Assembly: GCF_020559915.1 (NCBI RefSeq)
Contig: NZ_JAJCLZ010000037.1
Coordinates: forward strand, 1 to 12,817
Source: Ruminococcus sp. 210702-SL.1.03
GTDB taxonomy: Bacteria > Bacillota > Clostridia > Oscillospirales > Ruminococcaceae
Reading direction: 5' to 3'
Length of the DNA stretch: 12,817 nucleotides
Positions 5,436 through 12,314 of this stretch are shown here, one piece after another; position 1 is the stretch's first letter; each line of letters opens with the position of its first letter. The notes under the pieces were generated by a model. It did no database searches, was not told the DNA's origin, and saw only the letters and a program-made list of their open reading frames with translations. Position numbers and translations under genes: made by a program.

Positions 5436-8400
5436 TTACTCTGCCTGCGTACCGACAAGCAGTTGATTCAAAGCTGACGTATCCTGCATCGGATCACTAA
5501 TGCTCATACTGTCAGAAACGTTGTTCTCCGTACCGAAAGCGGACATATTTTCGGTCAGTATCATTACCTGTATATCCGTCTGATCTGCGGTTTCCTCTGT
5601 TTCCTTTGCCGCAGAAACAGTGCTTGAAGAATCAATCAGAACGGTGTCGTTTATTTCTGTGAGCAAATCTGAAGACATACTTTCGTCTGAATAGATATCC
5701 GAGAGAAGCTCGGCGTTTGACTGTATGACATCTTTCTCAGATATTTCATTGCTTGCAGGCTGACTAAGCTCAAGCTCCCAGGTATCCTTATTTACTGTTC
5801 CTACTGCTCCGCCTGCAAATTCAAAGATAAAGCTTTCGGAATTAAAGTTCCTTATAGTCAGCTTATCCTCGCTGCCGTTTATTGATACAGTCAGTTCGGA
5901 TTGGTTTGTTTTAGTAAATGTGACCTCGTTAAGATCAATACCGCTTAATACGATCTTGTTATTTCCGTCATAATCCTCAATTATATCCGTACCGTAATTT
6001 CTGCCGAATACATATGTATCGTTTCCGTTGCCGCCGTTCAGATAATCATTGTCCTCTCCGCCGTCAAGGATATCATCTCCGTCATTTCCGTACAGATAAT
6101 CGGTTCCTGTTCCGCCGTAAAGCGCGTCGTTTCCGGCGCCGCCGTTAAGCGTATCGTTTCCTCCGTCGCCGTGAATAACAATGCCGTTATCGCTCCATGC
6201 TGACATCCAGTCATCGTATTCAGTCGCATGGACCTGTTTAAGAGGATTTTCCTCGCTGTCGTATGCATATCTTGTTCCGTCTGCAAAGTTTACATTGAAG
6301 TTTCTGTTTTCCTCAGACGTAAAGTAATTCTGAATGATCAGCTTGTCCTCAATTCCATCAAATGTGATAGTAAGATCGTTCCAGTTCGTTCTGTAAACGG
6401 ACATAGTATCTGCTGAGAGACCGCTGCCGAATGAGATCGTATTGATACCCTCGCTGTCGTTAATTGTATCTGTGCCATATCCTATGTTGAAGATATATGT
6501 ATCGTTTCCTGCTCCGCCGTAGAGATAGTCACTGCCTTCTCCGCCGTCAAGGGTATCATTACCGCCGTTGCCATAAAACTGATCGTCTCCGATACCTCCG
6601 TACAGCTTATCTGCGCCGTTTCCTCCATTAAGGCTGTCGTTTCCGTTCTCACCGATAAGAGTTCCCCCCCTGTCGTCCATAGTTACAATGTAATCACTAT
6701 TTTCAGTTCCGTAAACAGTTCTTAATGGACTGTTGGAAGCGGTTGCGTGAACCTTAGAACCTCCGTTGAATGTGAGGTAGAAGTTTCTGTTTGCTTCGGA
6801 AGTAAAGAATCCCTCGATCACAAGCTTATCATCAGAACCCTCAAAGGTAACGGTAATATCGTTCCAGTTTGTACGGTAAGCCTTTATCTGATTTGCTGAA
6901 TATCCGTAAATCTCAATAGTATTCGTCCCTTCGCCGTCGTCGATAGTATCTGTACCGTAGCCTTTTTTGAAAATATATGTGTCGTTGCCTGCGCCTCCGT
7001 AAAGGAAGTCATTGCCTTCACCGCCGTCAAGAACATCGTTTCCTGCGTTGCCTGTAAGTCTGTCGCTGCCCTTATCTCCGTAGAGAAAGTCGTTTCCGTC
7101 GCTGCCTACAAGCTGATCATTGCCGTCCTGACCGATCTTGGTTATTCCGTCCTCATAAATAGAGATCATGTACTCGCTGCCGTCAGTACCGTAAATAGTT
7201 CTGAGAGGACTGTTCTGAGCTGTTGCTTCTACGACTGTTCCGTCGGCAAATACAAGCGTAAAGTTTCTTGCTTCCTTGCTGATGCAGTAATTCTTTATTG
7301 TAAGGGTATCTTCAAATCCGTCAAAGGTAATAAGAATATCATTCCAGTTGGAACGGTATGCCTTTACACCTTCTGCGGTGAATCCGTCACCGAACATAAT
7401 GGTATTTGCACCCTCGCTGTCCATAATAGAATCAGCGCCGTATCCCGGCTTGAAGATATAGGTGTCGTTTCCGCTGCCTCCGTCAATAAAGTCATTGCCT
7501 GAGCCTGTGTCGATAATATCGTCGCCGTCACCGCCGTTGATGTAATCATCTTCGTTTCCGCCTGAGATACAGTCATTTCCTGATTCTCCGAACAGAGAGT
7601 CATTTCCGCTGCCGCCGAAGATCACGTCATTGCCGTCATTTGCTGTAATTCTGTCAGTTCCGGAATCTCCGAAGATATAGTCAGATTCTGTTCCTCCGAT
7701 AATAAAGTCATCTCCGTTACCGCCTGCGGCGATATTGGCTTTGTCGCTTTCAAGAGGTAAATAATCTGAATTCTCTGTACCTGTAACATAGTTATCGATG
7801 CCTGTGATATTATCCTGTACGGGCAGGATTTCTTCGCCTATCTGCAGAACGTAGTTTTCGGGAGCGTCTGCAAAATCGGTAATGATAAGCTTGTCCTCTG
7901 TATCCTTAATACTGATAATCACATCATTACCAACGGCATTGATCTCGATATCCGACAAAGTCAGATCGTCGGCAAGCTTAACAGTTGACGTTCCTTCGCT
8001 GTCATCAATGACATCTGTACCGTAATCTCTGCTGAATACATATGTATCGTTTCCTGCTCCGCCATAAAGTATATCGTTTCCTGCTCCTCCGTCGAGAATG
8101 TCATCACCGTTATCACCGTAAATAATATCGTCGCCTTCCTCACCGAAAATAGCGTCGTTATCATCTCCGCCGTAAACAAAGTCGTTTCCGTTTCCTGCGT
8201 AAACGGTGTCATTGCCCTCGTTGCCGTAGATAACGTCATTTTCCTTACTTCCGTAAACGGTATCGTCACCGCCGAAAGCGTGCATGATCGAATCATCTAC
8301 AACTGCTTTAAGAACATCGTCGCCGTTTCCGCCGTAGATATGTCTGAACGGACTATCCTTATCTGTAACGTGCATTTTAACTCCGTCTATTTCAAGGTCG

Positions 8401-10754
8401 TAATTGCGGTATTCCTCACTCTTGCGGAAATCCTTGATAACAAGAGTATCGTTCGTACCCTTTATTGTAATAGTTGCGTCGTATTCATCTGTGCCGTTTA
8501 CAAGGATATCGCTTGGTTTAATTCCCTTAAATCTGAGAGTATTCAGACCATCGGAGTCTATTATTGTATCGTTTCCGTAGCCCTTTGCGAAAATGTATGT
8601 ATCATCGCCGTAGCCGCCTTTGAGAGTGTCATTGCCTGTCCCTCCGTCGAGAGTGTCGTTGCCTGAATCGCCGTAGAGCATGTCGTTTCCAACTCCTCCG
8701 GATATTTGGTCATTGCCGTTGTTTCCATGAATAATATCAATTCCACTCGCACCATTTAATATATCATTTCCATCCAATCCGAAAATGAAATCATTATTTC
8801 CAGTTCCTCTATATGTGTCATTGTCATTGGTTGCAAGATATGTAGTTCCTGATTTAGACAGTTCCAAAATATCAGCATATTGTGGTGAAACTGCTTTATA
8901 GTATGTACTAAACTCACTGAAAGCATTAGTATCATAAGCTTCATCGAACAGAGAAAGATATGAACCGATACTATAAAGGTTTCCCTCAACGTTTTCACCA
9001 GTAGCAATTTCCATTTCTAAAATGGCATTAAGAAAAGTGAAATCTACGATTTTATTTCCCTGTTCATCCTCTGAAACAAAAATCATGTTAATATAGAAAC
9101 TGTCCTGTGATTCTACATTAAGATCGCTGAAAAAGATATTTTCAAGTGATATATACAACTTTTTCAAAATGTTTGCTGCATTTGAATTTGGATTTGTTCC
9201 ACCAACGCCAACAAACTCACGTCCCATAAAGGTTTCAATCACATGCAGGTCACGAGCATCAATATTTCCGCCGCGCGAATTCGGACTAATATCTGTTGAA
9301 TCAGTAATAAAGTATAAAATCTGTTTTGAGAGAAATCGCTTTTCAACAAAATCTTCTGATAAACAATATTTTTTATACAGTACCGCAAGTGTTCCTGTCT
9401 TATCTGCTTCAATAGCTAAAGTAATATCCGGAACATTTCCTTTGGTTTCTACAATTTCACCATCTCCGCCCGTCTGTGTTGTATCTGAAGTGTTTACTGG
9501 GAACCAAAACTCGCTAATCTTTCGCTCAGTTCCATCTGCGAAAGTAACCATAGCAAATTCAGCTTCCATAGTTCCAGTTGCAGTATCAACATTCTCCTCC
9601 TTGGTAACATCAAGGCTTATATTTACTACTCCTAATTCGTTTAGTGTTTTCAATTCTCCTGAATCAGATATACCATTATGATTTGCATCAATCCAAACTC
9701 GCAAATCATTCCATACTGTATCATTATGGTCAATTACACCATCGCCATCTTCATCAAAGTCCGCCAATGCTTCAAAACCCGAAACAGAAATTGCGCCATT
9801 AGAAAGTTCGACTTGATCACCGAAAAGCTCACCGCCATCGTCAATTTTACTATTACCATTGCGATCAAGACAAAGGAAACCATCCTCAAGACCTATCCAT
9901 GCTGTCTTTTCAGCAAAACCATTCTTATCTAGGTCGAAGTTAACACCGTTTTCAAGTGTCGTAAGTTCAATCCCTAATGCTCCAAGATCTATCGCAAGAG
10001 GATCACGAGGAGGTTGAGCGTTACCTGCATTTGTATATTCGTCATTGAGAGGGTCTAGTAGCCAATCCCATATACTCTCACCCAAAAATCCACCAAGAAT
10101 ACCACCAGCAAGACCAGCTGCAGCAATTGCAGCCCAGCCAATTGGTCCAGATACAAGTCCAGCTGCAACAAGAGTGCCCATACCAATGCCCGCTAGAGCA
10201 CCTGCACCTGCACCACCTGCCATTCCACCTAATGTACTCATCCCCCATGAACCAAGTGTATCAGTTGCTCCTTCAATATCTCCATTTTTATATTGTTGAT
10301 ATGCTGTACTAGCTGTTGTGACAACATCAGCAACATCTCCAACCGTTCCTAAAACACCAAGTACAGCACCAACACGCACACCAAGATGTGTGCCATTACT
10401 ACGTCCCGGTAGAGTTGAAACATCATCAATAGCGTCTATTACATTTGTTTTACCAGTAGTAATATTCTTTAATAGCGCATTCTCATCTATATTTGTTCTC
10501 GGAATATCATCTACTGCATCAGTAACAGTTTTAAGTGCGTTTGAATCTCCTCCTAACGAATTATATAGATTATTTAATTGTTCGGTCGGGACTCCATTTA
10601 CTGCAGTAGTAGTTCCAACTCTATCAATATTGGAAGTAGGACAATCAGAAAGTATAGCTTCAGCTATACCACCACTTGTTTCTCCACCAGGAACTATTTG
10701 CACCAGATTCTGAACCTGTTGGAAGCTTAAGATTTCCACTTTCATAGAAATCAT
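5436..10754 (-). CDS. Giant RTX (haemolysin-type calcium-binding) protein, T1SS substrate
   Basis: A protein of 1,772 codons, predicted to be secreted by the adjacent exporter and to fold on binding extracellular Ca2+. Residues 1-21 are probably out-of-frame; homology-like sequence starts at PGGETSGGIAEA (residue 22), the continuation of the frame at 10660-11016. Residues about 169-227 are a Gly/Ala-rich hydrophobic stretch (GGMAGGAGAGALAGIGMGTL). Residues about 275-365 hold EF-hand-like Asp/Asn loops (DLDKNGFAEKT, DRNGNSKIDDGGELFGD, DFDEDGDGVIDHND, DANHNGISDSGEL). Residues about 436-640 match a segment common in large RTX proteins (SRGGNIDARDLHVIE). From about 645 to 1585 there are blocks of GGxGNDxLxG nonapeptides alternating with six GNDTYxFxxGYGTDTI modules of the haemolysin-related domain. 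Residues 1664-1772, ending LNQLLVGTQAE, look like an uncleaved T1SS signal. No enzyme active site is recognised. GC drops sharply beyond about 8700. The ATG at 10754 has no ribosome binding site. Confidence 0.94.
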   Translation of the reverse strand: MISMKVEILSFQQVQNLVQIVPGGETSGGIAEAILSDCPTSNIDRVGTTTAVNGVPTEQLNNLYNSLGGDSNALKTVTDAVDDIPRTNIDENALLKNITTGKTNVIDAIDDVSTLPGRSNGTHLGVRVGAVLGVLGTVGDVADVVTTASTAYQQYKNGDIEGATDTLGSWGMSTLGGMAGGAGAGALAGIGMGTLVAAGLVSGPIGWAAIAAAGLAGGILGGFLGESIWDWLLDPLNDEYTNAGNAQPPRDPLAIDLGALGIELTTLENGVNFDLDKNGFAEKTAWIGLEDGFLCLDRNGNSKIDDGGELFGDQVELSNGAISVSGFEALADFDEDGDGVIDHNDTVWNDLRVWIDANHNGISDSGELKTLNELGVVNISLDVTKEENVDTATGTMEAEFAMVTFADGTERKISEFWFPVNTSDTTQTGGDGEIVETKGNVPDITLAIEADKTGTLAVLYKKYCLSEDFVEKRFLSKQILYFITDSTDISPNSRGGNIDARDLHVIETFMGREFVGVGGTNPNSNAANILKKLYISLENIFFSDLNVESQDSFYINMIFVSEDEQGNKIVDFTFLNAILEMEIATGENVEGNLYSIGSYLSLFDEAYDTNAFSEFSTYYKAVSPQYADILELSKSGTTYLATNDNDTYRGTGNNDFIFGLDGNDILNGASGIDIIHGNNGNDQISGGVGNDMLYGDSGNDTLDGGTGNDTLKGGYGDDTYIFAKGYGNDTIIDSDGLNTLRFKGIKPSDILVNGTDEYDATITIKGTNDTLVIKDFRKSEEYRNYDLEIDGVKMHVTDKDSPFRHIYGGNGDDVLKAVVDDSIMHAFGGDDTVYGSKENDVIYGNEGNDTVYAGNGNDFVYGGDDNDAIFGEEGDDIIYGDNGDDILDGGAGNDILYGGAGNDTYVFSRDYGTDVIDDSEGTSTVKLADDLTLSDIEINAVGNDVIISIKDTEDKLIITDFADAPENYVLQIGEEILPVQDNITGIDNYVTGTENSDYLPLESDKANIAAGGNGDDFIIGGTESDYIFGDSGTDRITANDGNDVIFGGSGNDSLFGESGNDCISGGNEDDYINGGDGDDIIDTGSGNDFIDGGSGNDTYIFKPGYGADSIMDSEGANTIMFGDGFTAEGVKAYRSNWNDILITFDGFEDTLTIKNYCISKEARNFTLVFADGTVVEATAQNSPLRTIYGTDGSEYMISIYEDGITKIGQDGNDQLVGSDGNDFLYGDKGSDRLTGNAGNDVLDGGEGNDFLYGGAGNDTYIFKKGYGTDTIDDGEGTNTIEIYGYSANQIKAYRTNWNDITVTFEGSDDKLVIEGFFTSEANRNFYLTFNGGSKVHATASNSPLRTVYGTENSDYIVTMDDRGGTLIGENGNDSLNGGNGADKLYGGIGDDQFYGNGGNDTLDGGEGSDYLYGGAGNDTYIFNIGYGTDTINDSEGINTISFGSGLSADTMSVYRTNWNDLTITFDGIEDKLIIQNYFTSEENRNFNVNFADGTRYAYDSEENPLKQVHATEYDDWMSAWSDNGIVIHGDGGNDTLNGGAGNDALYGGTGTDYLYGNDGDDILDGGEDNDYLNGGNGNDTYVFGRNYGTDIIEDYDGNNKIVLSGIDLNEVTFTKTNQSELTVSINGSEDKLTIRNFNSESFIFEFAGGAVGTVNKDTWELELSQPASNEISEKDVIQSNAELLSDIYSDESMSSDLLTEINDTVLIDSSSTVSAAKETEETADQTDIQVMILTENMSAFGTENNVSDSMSISDPMQDTSALNQLLVGTQAE
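6006..8815 (-). repeat. RTX nonapeptide field with tandem modules of about 480 bp
   Basis: This DNA encodes the calcium-binding beta-roll. The codons for the GNDTY-I/V-F anchor recur at 8589, 8034, 7452, 6969, 6489 and 6006 (position of the Phe codon, plus-strand start). The last four are spaced 483, 480 and 483 nt, that is 161, 160 and 161 codons; the first two intervals are 555 and 582 nt. Each unit holds a nonapeptide run, the GYGTDTI...DSEG segment, a segment of the SNWNDILITFDGFED type, an NSPLRTIYG-like linker and a new nonapeptide run. The regular spacing suggests unit duplication or homogenisation by recombination. Confidence 0.88.
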
Positions 10755-11016
10755 TTACAATGGATTTATCTATGTCAATTCTAACTAATTCTTGACCTGC
10801 CCATTTATCGGTCTCTATACCTAGTCCTTCTTCTATAATGCCAATATCACCATTAGCTACAATAAGCAATTGATCCATTTGATTGCTTGGTGCAATAAAG
10901 CGTTGCCCTCCCGCACCAAGTAAACTATCTGGATCACTATAATACAAATCATAATCTCTCTTTGTAACTAAAAAAGAAGCTCCATATTCTAAAAAATCAT
11001 TATTCACTTCACTCAT
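10660..11016 (-). CDS. N-terminal domain of the RTX protein in a separate frame (118 codons), possible polymorphic-toxin-like module
   Basis: This frame starts at an ATG at 11016 preceded by a GGGGTGAG-like binding site and overlaps the upstream gene's stop by ATGA, so it is a well-supported translation start. It reads LEYGASFLVTK, then GAGGQRFIAPSNQMDQLLI, ANGDIGIIEEGLGI, GQELVRIDID and LKLPTGSESGANS, then ends in a Trp-rich tail that looks out-of-frame. The sequence expected next, PGGETSGGIAEAI, is in the frame of the large RTX gene. Skipping one T at 10692 joins the two cleanly, giving one protein of about 1,859 residues. The pattern GQF/RFxxP...LPSGNExGAN...PGGxTSGGxxEA recalls a domain I remember from polymorphic-toxin proteins, but I cannot name it with certainty. 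Either a frameshift mutation, a sequencing error or true separate ORFs are possible; mutation is favoured. Confidence 0.78.
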   Translation of the reverse strand: MSEVNNDFLEYGASFLVTKRDYDLYYSDPDSLLGAGGQRFIAPSNQMDQLLIVANGDIGIIEEGLGIETDKWAGQELVRIDIDKSIVNDFYESGNLKLPTGSESGANSSWWRNKWWYS

Positions 11017-11519
11017 AATACACTCACCCCATAATCTTTTTTTAAGACATTATCTATACGAATTATGTAATCCCATAATCCATTTTTTTTGTTAATCCCC
11101 ATCCACTCTTTACAATTACGTAGAGATGATTCATTGTTTATCAAGGTACTTTTTAATGTCTTTAAAAGGGTATCATCAATCATTTTAAACGGTGCTGGAT
11201 ATTTAGAATGTTCATTGAAAATTTGATTCCAACAAGCCATATATGCACACCAAACTTGAATAGGTGTACTATTTAGTGTCATAATTGCTTTACGGAATTT
11301 CTTGATAATTACTTCATCATTTGTAGTCAAATATAACTCATATATTCCTTTTTCTACAATGCGTCCGAAATCTGTAGGAATATTAATAGGTATATCCCTG
11401 TTTCCCATAACTGAATATCCTTTTTCTCCGCAAAGAAATTCAGCAACCTCATCATTCTCAAATGCTTTTCTTGTAAGTTCAAGCAATTCTTCGTTTGTAA
11501 TCTGTTTTTGCAATTTCAT
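11013..11519 (-). CDS. Hypothetical protein, 168 aa, coupled to the RTX gene
   Basis: I do not recognise this family. The start at 11519 has a good ribosome binding site (AAAGGAAAT, about 7 nt spacing). The protein is soluble-looking, with no signal peptide or membrane segment. It begins MKLQKQITNEELLELTRKAF, has a mixed charged/aromatic centre (YELYLTTNDEV, VWCAYMACWNQIF) and ends in a likely helical, Lys/Asn-rich tail (LWDYIIRIDNVLKKDYGVSVL). Its stop overlaps the next start as ATGA, indicating translational coupling with the RTX N-terminal frame. Composition is AT-rich, as in the N-terminal RTX part and unlike the RTX array. A position immediately before the toxin-like gene would suit an immunity protein or a dedicated chaperone; both are inference. 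Confidence 0.75.
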   Translation of the reverse strand: MKLQKQITNEELLELTRKAFENDEVAEFLCGEKGYSVMGNRDIPINIPTDFGRIVEKGIYELYLTTNDEVIIKKFRKAIMTLNSTPIQVWCAYMACWNQIFNEHSKYPAPFKMIDDTLLKTLKSTLINNESSLRNCKEWMGINKKNGLWDYIIRIDNVLKKDYGVSVL

Positions 11520-11561
11520 GACATTTCCTTTCTCATCAAGCGACGAATAAAAATTATTTTT

Positions 11562-11693
11562 TTATATTTCACAAAAACCATCTACGGTATATGTTTCTTC
11601 GTCAGATAGTTTTATCATTGTTTCTTCTACTTTTGTCATATCATTGTCTAGTTTTAATATAATCTCAAAACTTGTATCAATATTAATCGACGT
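11562..11693 (-). CDS. Possible small ORF of 43 codons with ACG at the start position
   Basis: A GGAGG embedded in the last codons of the preceding gene lies 8 nt before an ACG (11691-11693), exactly where an ATG would be expected. From there an open frame reads SINIDTSFEIILKLDNDMTK and ends TVDGFCEI-TAA. The acidic, protein-like composition and ideal spacing suggest a real small gene whose ATG has mutated to ACG. Alternatively it is a chance frame or initiates at a non-standard ATT 6 nt later. The product is unknown. It lies between the lipoprotein-like remnant (1 nt away) and the 168-aa gene (42 nt away). Confidence 0.4.
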   Translation of the reverse strand, partial: TSINIDTSFEIILKLDNDMTKVEETMIKLSDEETYTVDGFCEI

Positions 11694-11694
11694 T

Positions 11695-12129
11695 TTATTT
11701 TCCTCCAAAATTAAGATCTATAATATTTAGATGCCCATAATTAAAAGAAAGAGTCAGCCACTTTTTATCAATTAAATATAAATATGAGCTAAAGTGACTT
11801 GAATCTTCATGATTGTCTGTCGGTTCACCAAACATTTGATTTATTTCTGCTTCTGTACTCTCAAAGGTTATTCCGCCTATTGAAATATTATCAATCGTAT
11901 CCTGCCTTTTAAAAGCACTCGCAGTAAAGCTTATACAAATAATATCATTATCACTATAATCATTATCGTCTGCTGCACAATGCATTGTGACCGTATCCAG
12001 CAATTTACCGTCATATAACAATCCTCAGCTTCTAAGTTCGGTTTTCTCCTCATATATCATGCTTTCATCCCAAAAAGAAAAACCCTCACCCAAATCATCC
12101 AGCGAGCATGGAAATGAAAAAGTTTTATC
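11695..12129 (-). pseudogene. 3' remnant of a lipoprotein-like hypothetical gene, truncated by IS256 and carrying TGA
   Basis: From the IS256 boundary at 12129 one frame reads DKTFSFPCSLDDLGEGFSFW, then EEKTELRS, a TGA at 12025-12027, then GLLYDGKLLDTVTMHC and ISIGGITFESTEAEINQMFG, ending LNIIDLNFGGK-TAA. The pattern (a short LPC-like strand with a following DL-x-x-L-G segment, GKxLxTV, then GITFxSTxxxIxxxFGxP) resembles a widespread class of Firmicutes secreted or lipoprotein domains known to me by sequence style only. The 5' part with any signal peptide is missing because of the IS256 insertion. The region after the TGA, from a TTG at 12021, forms a 108-codon open frame but has no good start. 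It is therefore most likely inactive. The AT-rich composition matches the 168-aa gene. Confidence 0.6.
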
Positions 12130-12169
12130 GGCCCTGTGAAAAAATCTCTGTGAATTCAACAACAGTGAT
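12130..12169. repeat. IS256 copy 2 terminal inverted repeat
   Basis: Alignment with 301-340 shows the same GAAAAAATCTCTGT core, followed by AATT and an AACAGTGAT block. It marks the boundary with the interrupted gene. The inverted mate is beyond the window edge. Confidence 0.75.
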
Positions 12170-12185
12170 AAAAAACGATATTGTG

Positions 12186-12217
12186 GAGCGGCTTGAAAAA
12201 CAGCCGCTCATTTTTTT
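12186..12217 (+). terminator. Rho-independent terminator at the IS256 copy 2 end
   Basis: An 8-bp perfect GC-rich stem (12186-12193 with 12202-12209) with an 8-nt loop is followed by ATTTTTTT. It is oriented to stop plus-strand transcription entering the element antisense to its transposase. The stem sequence differs from that of copy 1 but the pairing is preserved. Confidence 0.75.
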
Positions 12218-12257
12218 ACAGTATACAATAAATACCGTAATTTGTCAAGGTTCTTCA

Positions 12258-12308
12258 ACAGTCAGTCTGCTGGAATGGAGCGTAGCGGAATGGAAGCAGA
12301 CTGACTGT
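12258..12308. repeat. Long perfect hairpin downstream of transposase, IS256 copy 2
   Basis: A 13-bp perfect inverted repeat (12258-12270 and 12296-12308) encloses a 25-nt loop (12271-12295). It corresponds in position to 428-482 of copy 1, but the loop is its reverse complement (23 of 25 matches). Confidence 0.75.
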
Positions 12309-12314
12309 GCCGGC

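Noticed and set aside
6006..8815. CRISPR-like or satellite repeat array from the dense periodic DNA
   Set aside because: The periodicity is 27-nt codon blocks for GGxGNDxLx nonapeptides and ~480-nt modules in one open frame; there are no constant repeats with unique spacers.
9169..9681. Long plus-strand open frame opposite the RTX gene
   Set aside because: It is antisense to well-supported RTX coding sequence with EF-hand-like loops, has no ribosome binding site, and its composition mirrors the complementary strand.
5436..11016. Classical acylated haemolysin operon (hlyC present)
   Set aside because: No acyltransferase gene is seen; the 168-aa upstream protein shows no HlyC-like features I recognise.
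4136..12027. TGA read as a sense codon (alternative genetic code or selenocysteine), suggested by in-frame TGA at 4136-4138 and 12025-12027
   Set aside because: TGA is the genuine stop of both IS256 transposases and of the 168-aa gene, TGG is used normally for Trp, and no SECIS-like or tRNA evidence is visible. Ordinary nonsense mutations are simpler.
12021..12129. Real start of the lipoprotein-like gene at the TTG at 12021
   Set aside because: There is no suitably spaced ribosome binding site, and protein-like sequence continues upstream in the same frame through the TGA up to the IS boundary.
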